Shown one piece after another: positions 43,385 to 51,987 of a stretch of 64,000 bases of DNA (positions within the stretch are counted from its first letter, which is position 1; each line of letters opens with the position of its first letter). The position numbers and the translations under genes were made by a program. Under the pieces are notes generated by a model. The model was given only the letters and a program-made list of their open reading frames with translations, was not told the origin of the DNA and did no database searches. Source of the DNA: Niveibacterium umoris. GTDB taxonomy: Bacteria; Pseudomonadota; Gammaproteobacteria; Burkholderiales; Rhodocyclaceae. The stretch lies in the NCBI RefSeq assembly GCF_014197015.1, contig NZ_JACIET010000002.1, positions 186,001-250,000 on the forward strand. The letters run 5' to 3'.

Positions 43385-45376
43385 ATGAACCTGCCCACCC
43401 ACCCGCTTGAACTGCTTTCCCCCGCGAAAACCGCGGAGATCGGCCGCGAGGCGATCCTGCACGGCGCGGACGCGGTGTACATCGGCGGCCCCTCGTTCGG
43501 CGCGCGCCACAACGCCAGCAACACCGTCAGCGAGATCGCCGGGCTGGTGGCCTTCGCGCACCGCTACCGGGCGCGCATCTTCGTCACGCTCAACACCATC
43601 CTGCACGACGCGGAGCTGGAGCCTGCTCGCAAGCTGGTGCATGAGCTCTACGACGCCGGCGTCGATGCGCTGATCGTGCAGGACATGGGCCTGCTCGAAC
43701 TCGACATTCCGCCGATCGAGCTGCACGCCTCGACGCAGTGCGACATCCGCAGCGTCGAGAAGGCCAAGTTCCTCGCCGAGTCGGGCTTCTCGCAGATCGT
43801 GCTGGCGCGCGAGCTGACGATCGAGCAGATCGCCGCGGTGCGGGCAGCGGTGCCGGCCGACACGGTGATCGAACACTTCATCCACGGCGCGCTGTGTGTG
43901 GCCTTCTCCGGCCAGTGCAACATCAGCCACGCCCACACCGGGCGCAGCGCCAACCGCGGCGACTGCTCGCAGGCCTGCCGCCTGCCCTACACGCTGCAGG
44001 ACCAGCAAGGCCGCGTGGTGGCCTTCGAGAAGCACCTGCTGTCGATGAAGGACAACAACCAGAGTGCCAACCTCGCCCACCTGATCGCCGCCGGCGTGCG
44101 CAGCTTCAAGATCGAAGGGCGCTACAAGGACGCGAGCTACGTCAAGAACATCACCGGCCACTACCGCCGCCTGCTCGACGACCTGATCGAGGCGCAGCCC
44201 GAGCTTGGGCGCAGTTCCAGCGGCCGCACCGAACTCTTCTTCACACCGAACCCGGACAAGACCTTCCACCGCGGCGCGACCGACTACTTCGCCACCGGCC
44301 GCAAGGCCGACATCGGCGCCTTCGACACGCCGACCTTCGTCGGACTCTCGCTCGGCACCGTCACCCGTGTCGGCAAGGACAGCTTCGAGATCGACGCGCG
44401 CGAGCCCCTCGCCAACGGCGACGGGCTCAACTACATGCACAAGCGCGAAGTCGTTGGCCTGCAGGCCAATGTGGTCGAACAACTCGGCGCCGGCGAGGAA
44501 GGCACGCTGTGGCGTGTGTTCCCGAACGAGCCGGTGGCGCAGTTGCCGGGCCTCAAGCCCGGCGTGGCGGTCAGCCGCAACCGCGACCACGCCTGGGAAC
44601 TCGCGCTACTTAAGAAATCGGCCGAACGCCGCATCGCCGTGTGGGCGCAGTGCGCCGAGACCACCAACGGCCTCGCACTGACGCTGACGGATGAGGACGG
44701 TTTCAGCGCCACCGCCGAAGCCGCTTTCGACAAGCAGCCGGCGCAGAACGTAGCCCGCGCCGAGTCGACGCTGCGCGAGCACCTCTCCAAGTTCGGCGCC
44801 ACCGAATTCGCGCTGCAGGAACTCACGCTGGCGTGGTCGGCGCCGCTGTTTGTGCCGGCCTCGGTCGCCAACGCGCTGCGCCGCGACGCCGCAGAGCGCC
44901 TGATGGCCGCGCGCCTCGCCGGCTGGCAGCGCCCGCTGCGCCGGCCGGAAGTGGAACCGCCGGTGCCCTACCCGGACGAGACGCTGTCCTTCCTCGCCAA
45001 CGTCTACAACCAGGCGGCGCGCGACTTCTACACCCGCCACGGCGTCAAGCTGATCGCCGCGGCCTACGAAGCGCACGAGGAAGCCGGCGAAGTGCCGCTG
45101 ATGATCACCAAGCACTGCCTGCGCTTCTCCTTCAACCTCTGCCCCAAGCAGGCCAAGGGCGTGCAAGGCGTGCAGGGGCAGGTGCGCGCCGAGCCGATGA
45201 CGCTGGTGAATGGCAACGAACGCTTCACTCTGAAGTTCGACTGCCGCCCCTGCGAGATGCATGTGATCGGCAAGGCCAAGAAGCACATCCTGCAAAGCCC
45301 GCCGCCCACGCAGGTGCCGGCCAGCGCGCCTGTCACCTTCTACAAGCGGCGCGCCGACGCGCCGACGCTGCCCTGA
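43385..45376 (+). CDS. rlhA: 23S rRNA 5-hydroxycytidine C2501 synthase RlhA (U32 family)
   Basis: A 663-aa member of the large U32 peptidase-like family with a DUF3656-type insertion, the layout of E. coli RlhA (YdcP). Visible are ELLSPAKTAEIGREAILHGADAVYIGGP, FVTLNTILHDAEL, ELHASTQCDIRS, EHFIHGALCVAFSGQCNISHA..RGDCSQACRLPY, and FKIEGRYKDASYV. The Cys set in the middle and C-terminal FSFNLCPKQ / FDCRPCEMHVIGKAKKH fit cluster binding. RlhA hydroxylates C2501 of 23S rRNA. The start ATG 43385 gives the family length. Confidence 0.93.
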   Translation: MNLPTHPLELLSPAKTAEIGREAILHGADAVYIGGPSFGARHNASNTVSEIAGLVAFAHRYRARIFVTLNTILHDAELEPARKLVHELYDAGVDALIVQDMGLLELDIPPIELHASTQCDIRSVEKAKFLAESGFSQIVLARELTIEQIAAVRAAVPADTVIEHFIHGALCVAFSGQCNISHAHTGRSANRGDCSQACRLPYTLQDQQGRVVAFEKHLLSMKDNNQSANLAHLIAAGVRSFKIEGRYKDASYVKNITGHYRRLLDDLIEAQPELGRSSSGRTELFFTPNPDKTFHRGATDYFATGRKADIGAFDTPTFVGLSLGTVTRVGKDSFEIDAREPLANGDGLNYMHKREVVGLQANVVEQLGAGEEGTLWRVFPNEPVAQLPGLKPGVAVSRNRDHAWELALLKKSAERRIAVWAQCAETTNGLALTLTDEDGFSATAEAAFDKQPAQNVARAESTLREHLSKFGATEFALQELTLAWSAPLFVPASVANALRRDAAERLMAARLAGWQRPLRRPEVEPPVPYPDETLSFLANVYNQAARDFYTRHGVKLIAAAYEAHEEAGEVPLMITKHCLRFSFNLCPKQAKGVQGVQGQVRAEPMTLVNGNERFTLKFDCRPCEMHVIGKAKKHILQSPPPTQVPASAPVTFYKRRADAPTLP

Positions 45377-45472
45377 TCCGGCGGGCACCCGTTCGGCGCC
45401 CGGCGATTGAATCGCGTTGCATCGCGGGCCTACACTGCAGCATTGCCACTGGCAAAACAGGCTGCGGCCGCC

Positions 45473-45955
45473 ATGGACGAACTGCTGTTCATCGAGGATG
45501 ACGGGGAAGCGGAAACCACGCCACCGCTGCGCGGCGCTGACGGCTGGCTGGTGCTGCTGGTGGACAGCGATGGTGATTCCCATGGCACGACCCGCATGGC
45601 GCTGCGGCACTTCGAGTTCCACGGGCGCCCGCTGCGCTTCGTCAGCACCTTTTCGGAACCCGAAACGATGCACGTTCTGCCCGAGCTTGTAGCCCCCGCA
45701 CTGATCCTGCTCGAAGGCGTGCTGGCCGACTACGACTCCGGCGTGCGCATCGTGCGAACCGTGCGCGACGACCTGGAAAACCATCGCGTGCAGATCATCG
45801 TACGGACCTCCGGGGCAGACCTGGCCGGCAAGGCACGCTATGCCGGCCTGCAGATCAACGGCTTCGTCCTGAAAGCGGAAGTCGACAAGCGGACGCTGGA
45901 ACGCCTCGTCGCCAATGCGCTCGATGCGTACTGCCTTGCAGGGCCACAGTGCTGA
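45473..45955 (+). CDS. DUF3369-type stand-alone receiver lacking the phospho-acceptor Asp
   Basis: A 160-aa protein begins MDELLFIEDDGEAE and aligns by eye with the N-terminal receiver of DUF3369 response regulators: WLVLLVDSDGDSHGTTRMALRHFEFHGRPLRFVSTFSEPE. The usual LLDVVM reads LLEGVLADYDSG, so the acceptor Asp is Glu81. The conserved Lys is kept in NGFVLKAEVDKRTL. Output and DUF3369 domains are missing. Glu can mimic phospho-Asp, so the protein may be constitutively active or act as an adaptor. No kinase is adjacent. Confidence 0.8.
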   Translation: MDELLFIEDDGEAETTPPLRGADGWLVLLVDSDGDSHGTTRMALRHFEFHGRPLRFVSTFSEPETMHVLPELVAPALILLEGVLADYDSGVRIVRTVRDDLENHRVQIIVRTSGADLAGKARYAGLQINGFVLKAEVDKRTLERLVANALDAYCLAGPQC

Positions 45956-45981
45956 AACCGCACAGCACTTGATCGCGTGCG

Positions 45982-46632
45982 ATGGCCGCTGACCTGTTCG
46001 GCCCGGCGCACGGCCCCGCTGGCGTCGAGCCTCTCTCCGCCGGCACGTTCCTCCTGCACGGTTTCGCCGAAGCGCAGGCCCCCGCTTTGCTCGAAGCGCT
46101 CGGCCACATCCTTGCGCAATCCCCGTTGCGGCATCTGATTACGCCGGGCGGCCAGCGCATGTCGGTTGCCATGAGCAACTGCGGGCCACTCGGCTGGGTC
46201 AGCGATCGCAGCGGGTATCGCTATCAGGCAAGTGACCCCGAGACCGGGCAGCCATGGCCGCCAATGCCCGATGTCTTACGCGATCTTGCGCGCAGCGCTG
46301 CCACCCTGGCCGGCTTTCCGGACTTCGCCCCCGACGCCTGCCTGATCAACCGCTATGCGCCGGGAACGCGTCTATCACTGCATCAGGACCGTGACGAACG
46401 GGACCTTTCCGCGCCTATCGTCTCGGTATCGCTCGGGCTGCCGGCGGTGTTCCTGTTCGGCGGGCTGACGCGAAGCGACCCGGTGCGGCAGCTCACGCTG
46501 TATCACGGCGACGTGCTGGTGTGGGGCGGGCCGGACCGCCTGCGCTTCCACGGCGTGAAGCCGCTCGCCGAGGGGATACACTCACTGCTTGGCGCGCAGC
46601 GCATCAACCTGACCTTCAGGCGCGCCGCTTGA
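45982..46632 (+). CDS. alkB: Alpha-ketoglutarate-dependent DNA repair dioxygenase AlkB
   Basis: A 216-aa AlkB removes methyl groups from N1-meA and N3-meC in DNA or RNA by oxidation. It has the Fe(II) ligands in SLHQDRDERD (HxD) and FHGVKPL, the 2-oxoglutarate Arg in RINLTFR, and the family stretch APIVSVSLGLPAVFLFGGL. Length and motifs match E. coli AlkB. It lies 26 bp after the receiver gene and 29 bp before nudK. There is no ada gene nearby. Confidence 0.96.
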   Translation: MAADLFGPAHGPAGVEPLSAGTFLLHGFAEAQAPALLEALGHILAQSPLRHLITPGGQRMSVAMSNCGPLGWVSDRSGYRYQASDPETGQPWPPMPDVLRDLARSAATLAGFPDFAPDACLINRYAPGTRLSLHQDRDERDLSAPIVSVSLGLPAVFLFGGLTRSDPVRQLTLYHGDVLVWGGPDRLRFHGVKPLAEGIHSLLGAQRINLTFRRAA

Positions 46633-46661
46633 GCAGCCCCCATGAATCACGGAGAAGCACC

Positions 46662-47261
46662 ATGAGCATTGCGGATCGGGTACGCGTCCTCGAAGAACGA
46701 TTGCTGTCGGACAACTGGTACATCCTGAAGACCACGCATTTCGAGTTCCGCCGCCGTGACGGCCGCTGGCAGGCGCAGCACCGCGAAAGCTACGACCGCG
46801 GCAATGGTGCGGCGATCCTGCTCTACAGCCTGCCGCGGCGTACGGTGGTCATGACACGGCAGTTCCGCTACCCGGCCTTCGTCAATCACCACGACGACCT
46901 GATGATCGAAGTGCCGGCAGGCTTGCTCGACGAGGCGGATCCGGAAACGCGCATCCGCGCCGAGGCCGAGGAGGAGGCCGGCTACCGCGTCGGCAACGTG
47001 CGCAAAGTCTGCGAGGCCTTCATGAGCCCCGGCGCGGTGACCGAACGCCTGCACCTGTTCGTCGCCGAATACGACCCGCAGGACAAGGTCAGCGAGGGCG
47101 GCGGGCTCGAACACGAAGGCGAGGACATCGAAGTCTTCGAACTGGACTTCGACGACGCGATGGCGATGGTCGCTGACGGCCGCATCTGCGACGCGAAGAC
47201 GATCATGCTGCTGCAGTGGGCGGCGCTGAACCTGTTCCCGGCCCGCACCGCCCGAGCTTGA
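46662..47261 (+). CDS. nudK: Nudix hydrolase NudK (GDP-mannose pyrophosphatase type)
   Basis: A 199-aa Nudix enzyme starts at ATG 46662, with GGAGA upstream. It follows E. coli NudK closely: LSDNWYILKTTHFEFRRRDG, ESYDRGNGAAILLYSLPRRTVVMTRQFRYP, AGLLDEADPETRIRAEAEEEAGYRVGNVRKVCEAFMSPGAVTE and EDIEVFELDFDDAMAMV. The Nudix box keeps its catalytic Glu residues, but the usual Arg/Lys before the first of them is Ala. NudK splits GDP-mannose and related nucleotides. It is convergent with the acyltransferase, with adjacent stop codons. Confidence 0.94.
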   Translation: MSIADRVRVLEERLLSDNWYILKTTHFEFRRRDGRWQAQHRESYDRGNGAAILLYSLPRRTVVMTRQFRYPAFVNHHDDLMIEVPAGLLDEADPETRIRAEAEEEAGYRVGNVRKVCEAFMSPGAVTERLHLFVAEYDPQDKVSEGGGLEHEGEDIEVFELDFDDAMAMVADGRICDAKTIMLLQWAALNLFPARTARA

Positions 47262-48338
47262 TCAGGCGCGGCTCGCGGCCAGATCGCCGAGCCCGGCGCG
47301 CGGCCGGGTTGCCCAGGCGACCAGCGGCACTTCGAGACGGTAGTGGAAGAGCGATGCCGCGCAAATGCTGATGAGCCAGGTCAGCACCATGCCCAGCGCG
47401 TGCAGTTCCGGCACTTCCGGCACAAAGCGTGAGAAGGCTGCGTTCACGATCAGGAAGACCGGGAAGTGCACCAGGAACAGGGCGTAGGAAATGCGGCCCA
47501 GAAAGGCAACGCCCGGCAGGCGGATCGGGCGTGACAACCAGCCGGCATAGCGGCCAAAGCCCAGCAGCAGCGCCGTTGCGGCGGCCACCGCGATGCGTGT
47601 GCGGAAGTCCACCATCAACGCGAGCGTCGCGACGATGGCAAGGATCAGCAGCCAGCTTGGTGCATCGCGCCGCGCCCCGATCCACCACGCCAGCGCGCCG
47701 GCAGCATAGGCGGCGAAGAAGTACAGCGCGCAGACGTCCCACATTGCATCGCGATTGAAATAGAACAACGACGCCAGCGCGAGGCAGCTGACCAGCAGCG
47801 CCGATGTGTGGCGCCCGCCCGTACGGCGTGACAAGGCCAGCAGGCCGGCAAACAGGGCGAACAGCTGCAGGTCGATCGCGACATACCAGACCCCCGCCGA
47901 CAGCGATTCGACGCCCAGCAGGTTCTGCAACAACAGCACATGCGCGGCCAGCTGGAACAGGTCTGGCGCCTGCGGAATCGAGTCGTGATCGATCAGTTCG
48001 CGTGCCAGCGCCGCGGCGACCAGGCTCAGCGCCAGCATCGCCAGATAGGGCAACCCGACCCGCAGATAGCGCTGCCAGACCAGACCATGCAGCGGCTGAA
48101 CCGCGCGCAGTCGCCCGTCCGGCGCGAGGCCACGCGCCGCCATGAAACCGGCCAGCACGAAGAAGACCTGCACGGCCAGTCTGCCATGCTGGCTCAGCCA
48201 TGCGAGCAGGTCCGGGGCCACGCTCTGGGCCACATCGGACATGGGGCCGTAGAAGGCGATGTGGTGCAGCACGATCAGCTGCGAGGCGAGTGCGCGTAGC
48301 GCCTCGACGGCCGGGAAACGAAGGGAAGTGCCGCTCAT
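47262..48338 (-). CDS. Acyltransferase 3 (OafA/YrhL-like) membrane protein
   Basis: A 358-aa protein with about ten membrane helices. The N-terminal family motif FPAVEALRALASQLIVLHHI carries the R-x10-H arrangement, followed by VFFVLAGFMAARGL. FLGRISYALFLVHFPVFLI is typical of the C-terminal half. These enzymes acetylate surface sugars such as O-antigen or exopolysaccharide. It is not linked to a polysaccharide cluster here. Its stop abuts that of nudK. Confidence 0.95.
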   Translation of the reverse strand: MSGTSLRFPAVEALRALASQLIVLHHIAFYGPMSDVAQSVAPDLLAWLSQHGRLAVQVFFVLAGFMAARGLAPDGRLRAVQPLHGLVWQRYLRVGLPYLAMLALSLVAAALARELIDHDSIPQAPDLFQLAAHVLLLQNLLGVESLSAGVWYVAIDLQLFALFAGLLALSRRTGGRHTSALLVSCLALASLFYFNRDAMWDVCALYFFAAYAAGALAWWIGARRDAPSWLLILAIVATLALMVDFRTRIAVAAATALLLGFGRYAGWLSRPIRLPGVAFLGRISYALFLVHFPVFLIVNAAFSRFVPEVPELHALGMVLTWLISICAASLFHYRLEVPLVAWATRPRAGLGDLAASRA

Positions 48339-48450
48339 GTAACGCGCGCGGCAGCCGCCTTGTGGGCGCTGCCGCGTCAGGGATTCTGGAAAGCGCGCGA
48401 TTCTACCTGCCGTAGCAGGTCTTTAGCCAGCAAGATCGCCGGCGGATGTG

Positions 48451-50091
48451 TTACCAGAGTTCTGCCGAACCGCCGCTGGTGGCGCTGGTCTTGAAATAGC
48501 CGACATCGTGCTCGATCGCCTGGGCAAGGCTGTCGATATTGCGGCTGGTCACCGCGACGCCTTCCGCCGCGTTCGCGTTCACGGTGGTCGAATCAGCGAT
48601 GCCTTCCATGTGACGTGCGATGTCGTGGGTGTTCTGGCGCTGCTCGGTCAGTGCGTGGTTGATGCGGTCGACCTGTTCGCAGGCGCTCGCCGACACGCTG
48701 CGCACCTCGCGCATGGCGGCATAGGCTTCACGCGCGAGCGCAACGCTCGACTCGACCCGCGCTTCACCCTCGCGCATGGTCGCCACGATGCGTTCGGTCG
48801 CGCCGCGCACCTCGTCGATCATCTTGCTGATCGATACGGTGGACGCCCCGGTGCGGTCGGCAAGCTTGCGCACTTCGTCCGCCACGACCGCGAAGCCCCG
48901 CCCCGATTCGCCGGCCCGCGCCGCTTCGATCGCCGCATTGAGCGCCAGCAAATTGGTCTGGTCGGCAATTTCTCGGATCGAGGTGACGATGCCGGCGATC
49001 TCTTCCGCGCGACGTTCCAGTTCAGCCACCTGCCCGGCCGCTTCGCCGACGGTGCTGGCCACTGCGTGCACTTCGTCGGCCACCTTTTCGATCACCGCAC
49101 CGCTCGATTCGGCCTGCTGGCCGAGTTTGGCAACTTCGGCATTGGCTTCGGCGGCCTGCAGGGCGATCTCGTCCACGCTGGCCGACAGTTGCTCGATGTT
49201 GGAGGCGATCGCCGAGGTTGCGGCACTCTGCATCATGCTGCCCTCGGCCAGCGCGTGCGAGTTGCTCGCCAGTTCGGATGACGCAGCGATCATCAGCGCG
49301 GCATGCCCGCGCAAGCCGCTGGCAACATCGGTCCACTTGGCCCGCATGGTGCGCAGGTGCGCGATCAGGCTGTCGCCGGGAGCCCCTTCCGCGGCCTTGA
49401 CTTCGGAGAGGTCGCCGCTGGCCAGCTGCCGCGCAATCTCGACGCCGATCGCGGGTTCGGCGCCGATTTCGGCGATGATCAGGCGATACAGGCGAATCGA
49501 TCCGATGACGACGAACAGCGCCAGCGCCAGGCCAAGTACGCCGCAGGTCCAGCGCGTGAGGCGGATCGATCGGGTCACCGTATCAACGGCTTCGCGCTGC
49601 TGCCCGTTGATGGTGGCAGCGAGCGCCTCCACCAGCTTCTGCGTCGCTTCGGACTGCTGATCGAAGCCATCGGGCGCCTTCATGATCGCGTTGCCGGCCT
49701 CACGGCTTTCCTTGTAGCCGGCGACCATGCGCAGCCCGGTTTCATGCAGTTTGCCGACGCTTGCCTTGAGTACGTCTACCGCCTGAGCGTGCTCCGGCGC
49801 GAGACGGACAATCTCTTCGAGCGCCTTGATCGTGGCGTCGTAGGCCTTCTTGCCATCGTCGATGCCATCCTGCTCGCCGGTGGCCGAGGCGTCGGTGAGG
49901 AACTGCTGTACCTGCACGACCTGCAGGCGGGCTTCGCCAAGGCCATCCACCAGCTTGTCGGTGATGCTGTGTTCGTACTCGCTGCGGCGTTCAAGGTAGC
50001 TGAGCTGGAAAACCACGGTCGCCGTCAATGCGCTGACCAGGATCAGCACCAGAACGACGAAGCCACGCAAAAGCGGTTTGATCTGTTTCAT
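48451..50091 (-). CDS. Methyl-accepting chemotaxis protein
   Basis: A 546-aa chemoreceptor starts [20 protein letters not shown] at 50091. Membrane helix 1 is at 8-28, a helical periplasmic sensor follows to about 185, helix 2 reads [21 protein letters not shown], and a signalling domain ends the protein. The tip is canonical: [38 protein letters not shown]. The region after helix 2 is not a clear HAMP. It is a second receptor, unlike the one at 13996. The ligand is unknown. Confidence 0.95.
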   Translation of the reverse strand: MKQIKPLLRGFVVLVLILVSALTATVVFQLSYLERRSEYEHSITDKLVDGLGEARLQVVQVQQFLTDASATGEQDGIDDGKKAYDATIKALEEIVRLAPEHAQAVDVLKASVGKLHETGLRMVAGYKESREAGNAIMKAPDGFDQQSEATQKLVEALAATINGQQREAVDTVTRSIRLTRWTCGVLGLALALFVVIGSIRLYRLIIAEIGAEPAIGVEIARQLASGDLSEVKAAEGAPGDSLIAHLRTMRAKWTDVASGLRGHAALMIAASSELASNSHALAEGSMMQSAATSAIASNIEQLSASVDEIALQAAEANAEVAKLGQQAESSGAVIEKVADEVHAVASTVGEAAGQVAELERRAEEIAGIVTSIREIADQTNLLALNAAIEAARAGESGRGFAVVADEVRKLADRTGASTVSISKMIDEVRGATERIVATMREGEARVESSVALAREAYAAMREVRSVSASACEQVDRINHALTEQRQNTHDIARHMEGIADSTTVNANAAEGVAVTSRNIDSLAQAIEHDVGYFKTSATSGGSAELW

Positions 50092-50192
50092 GGAATGGGT
50101 CCGTAGCACCTTGAACGCGCCGGGCGGGGGGCCCGCGCGCGTATCGGCGTTCAAAGGATTTACGACCGCACGACGGCCAGCTTGAGCTGCGC

Positions 50193-50921
50193 TCACCAGC
50201 GCCAGGTCACACCGGCGCCGAAGGAGCTGCGGAAGATCGCATCGTTCAGGCCGGCACGAATTCCGACATCGAAATCAAGCGTATCGGCCGGGCTGTAGAT
50301 CAGGCCCAGCGTAGCGAAGGCAGGGTCTTCGCTTTGCGCCAGGTCGGAGCTGGAGTACGAAACGAGTTCGCCAGCGAGCCGAACGGTTGGCGTGACGCGG
50401 TAAAAGCCGCCACCGGCGACGCTGTAGATGCGCTTGCGGTTGCCGGTATCGGCGGTGAGGTAGGCCGCGCCGGCGTTCGCCATCAGCATCCAGTCCTCGC
50501 CGCTCCAGCTTGCGATCAGGCCCAGGCTGTAGAAGGCCTGTCCGTTCCCAAGGCCCGCTTCACGCGAGCCGGTGGGCAACTGCACCGCGGGCTTGAGTGC
50601 CAGCGCGAAGCCGCCTGATTCCAGCGCACGCCACTTCACGCCGAGCGCGACGTCGCCGGCGCCTTGCCGGCTCGATTCGCCATCCCACTGGCGCAGCCAG
50701 CTTGCGCTCACAAACGCATCCAGCGTGTCGGTTGCGCCGAACGTCAGCGTCGCATTGCCGAGCATCGTCGCGGGGCTACCATCGCGCTGCAGGTTGCGGT
50801 CGGCATTGAGCTCCAGCTGCCATCCGCCCGCCCCTTGCGTGCCGGTATCGTCGGTATAGAGCGGATGCGCAGCCTCCGCAGCCAGGGGCAGCAAGCCCAG
50901 CATGATCAGTATTGATCGCAT
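50193..50921 (-). CDS. Putative outer-membrane beta-barrel (phenol-degradation MetA-like family)
   Basis: A 242-aa protein (ATG 50921) has a signal peptide ([20 protein letters not shown]). The rest is alternating strands with long aromatic-ended segments ([39 protein letters not shown] at the end). The terminal Trp fits barrel assembly. It resembles the transporter / MetA-pathway outer-membrane family. Substrate unknown. It diverges from thiD, and a Fur-like sequence lies between them. Confidence 0.82.
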   Translation of the reverse strand: MRSILIMLGLLPLAAEAAHPLYTDDTGTQGAGGWQLELNADRNLQRDGSPATMLGNATLTFGATDTLDAFVSASWLRQWDGESSRQGAGDVALGVKWRALESGGFALALKPAVQLPTGSREAGLGNGQAFYSLGLIASWSGEDWMLMANAGAAYLTADTGNRKRIYSVAGGGFYRVTPTVRLAGELVSYSSSDLAQSEDPAFATLGLIYSPADTLDFDVGIRAGLNDAIFRSSFGAGVTWRW

Positions 50922-51039
50922 GTCAGTTTCCGTCTCCGCCGCGTCCGGACCAAGGCAGTGCAACAATCATGTCCACTCACCGCTCAAACGGCCAAACCGA
51001 AGGCGAACTTGAATCTTCCTCATCGCAGCTCCGCAGTTG

Positions 51040-51058
51040 TTGCGATTAATTCTCATTT
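51040..51058. promoter_or_regulatory. Fur-box-like sequence
   Basis: On the minus strand AAATGAGAATTAATCGCAA matches the 7-1-7 Fur consensus (TGATAAT-N-ATTATCA) at 10 of 14 positions, in an AT-rich spot between the barrel gene and thiD. Iron control of the barrel gene is possible but unproven. Confidence 0.35.
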
Positions 51059-51088
51059 GAATGGTGGCGCCAGTCACCCGGACTCCGC

Positions 51089-51934
51089 ATGACCCACATC
51101 AAACCGAACACCCTTTCGATTGCCGGCGTCGACCCTTCCGGCGGCGCCGGCATCTATGCCGACCTGAAAACCTTCTCCGCACTCGGCGCCTACGGCTGCG
51201 GCGTCGTTGCCGCCCTCACCGCGCAGAACACGCAGGCCGTGACCGGCGTACACACGCCGCCCGTCGATTTCCTGCGCCTGCAGATCGACACCCTGTTTGC
51301 CGACGTGCGGATCGACGCTGTGAAGCTCGGCATGCTGGGCAGCGCTGACATTGTCGCCACGGTGGCCGACCGGCTCGCTCACTACGCCGCCAGATTCGTC
51401 GTCTGCGATCCGGTGATGGTCGCCAAGAGCGGCGACCATCTGCTTGCGAAGAATGCCGTCGCGATGCTCAAGGAAGCGCTGCTGCCGCAAAGCTTCATGA
51501 TCACCCCGAATCTGCCGGAAGCCGGCGTGCTGCTCGAACAGCGCGCACCGGAAACGGTCAAGGAGATGTACCGCGCCGCCGAACGCCTGCGCGAGCTGTT
51601 GCCGCTCTCCAGCGAACGCTGGGTGCTGCTCAAGGGCGGCCACCTGCCGGGCGACGAACTGGTCGACCTGCTCTTCGACGGCGACCGCATGGTCGAACTG
51701 CCGGCGCCGCGCATCGACACCAAGAACACGCACGGCACCGGTTGCACGCTGTCGTCCGCGATCGCGGCGCTGCTGCCACAAGCCGCCGGGCAGATGCGCC
51801 CGGTCGAGGCCGCGGTGCGCCACGCCCGCGAATGGCTGCTGCGCGCGATTGCCGCATCCGGCGACCTGGATGTCGGCAAAGGCCACGGCCCGGTGCATCA
51901 CTTCCACGCGATCTGGCCCAAGGCACGGCCCTGA
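51089..51934 (+). CDS. thiD: Hydroxymethylpyrimidine/phosphomethylpyrimidine kinase ThiD
   Basis: A 281-aa ribokinase-fold kinase phosphorylates HMP and HMP-P for thiamine synthesis. It has LSIAGVDPSGGAGIYADLKTFSALGAYG, AVKLGMLGSADIV, VCDPVMVAKSGD, ITPNLPEA, VLLKGGHL and the catalytic DTKNTHGTGCTLSSAIAA (Asp in GTGC context). It uses the product of ThiC at 23919. No TPP aptamer precedes it, unlike thiC. Confidence 0.97.
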   Translation: MTHIKPNTLSIAGVDPSGGAGIYADLKTFSALGAYGCGVVAALTAQNTQAVTGVHTPPVDFLRLQIDTLFADVRIDAVKLGMLGSADIVATVADRLAHYAARFVVCDPVMVAKSGDHLLAKNAVAMLKEALLPQSFMITPNLPEAGVLLEQRAPETVKEMYRAAERLRELLPLSSERWVLLKGGHLPGDELVDLLFDGDRMVELPAPRIDTKNTHGTGCTLSSAIAALLPQAAGQMRPVEAAVRHAREWLLRAIAASGDLDVGKGHGPVHHFHAIWPKARP

Positions 51935-51987
51935 CGGTGTCAGAAGGGGCAGGTATGCTTGCAGGCTTTGCCTGACCCGACGCGCCG

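Noticed and set aside
48338-48450. ACCTGC-CGTA-GCAGGT hairpin as terminator of the minus-strand chemoreceptor gene
   Set aside because: The U-rich side (CTTTA) lies on the plus strand, which carries no gene there, so it does not suit the minus-strand transcript.
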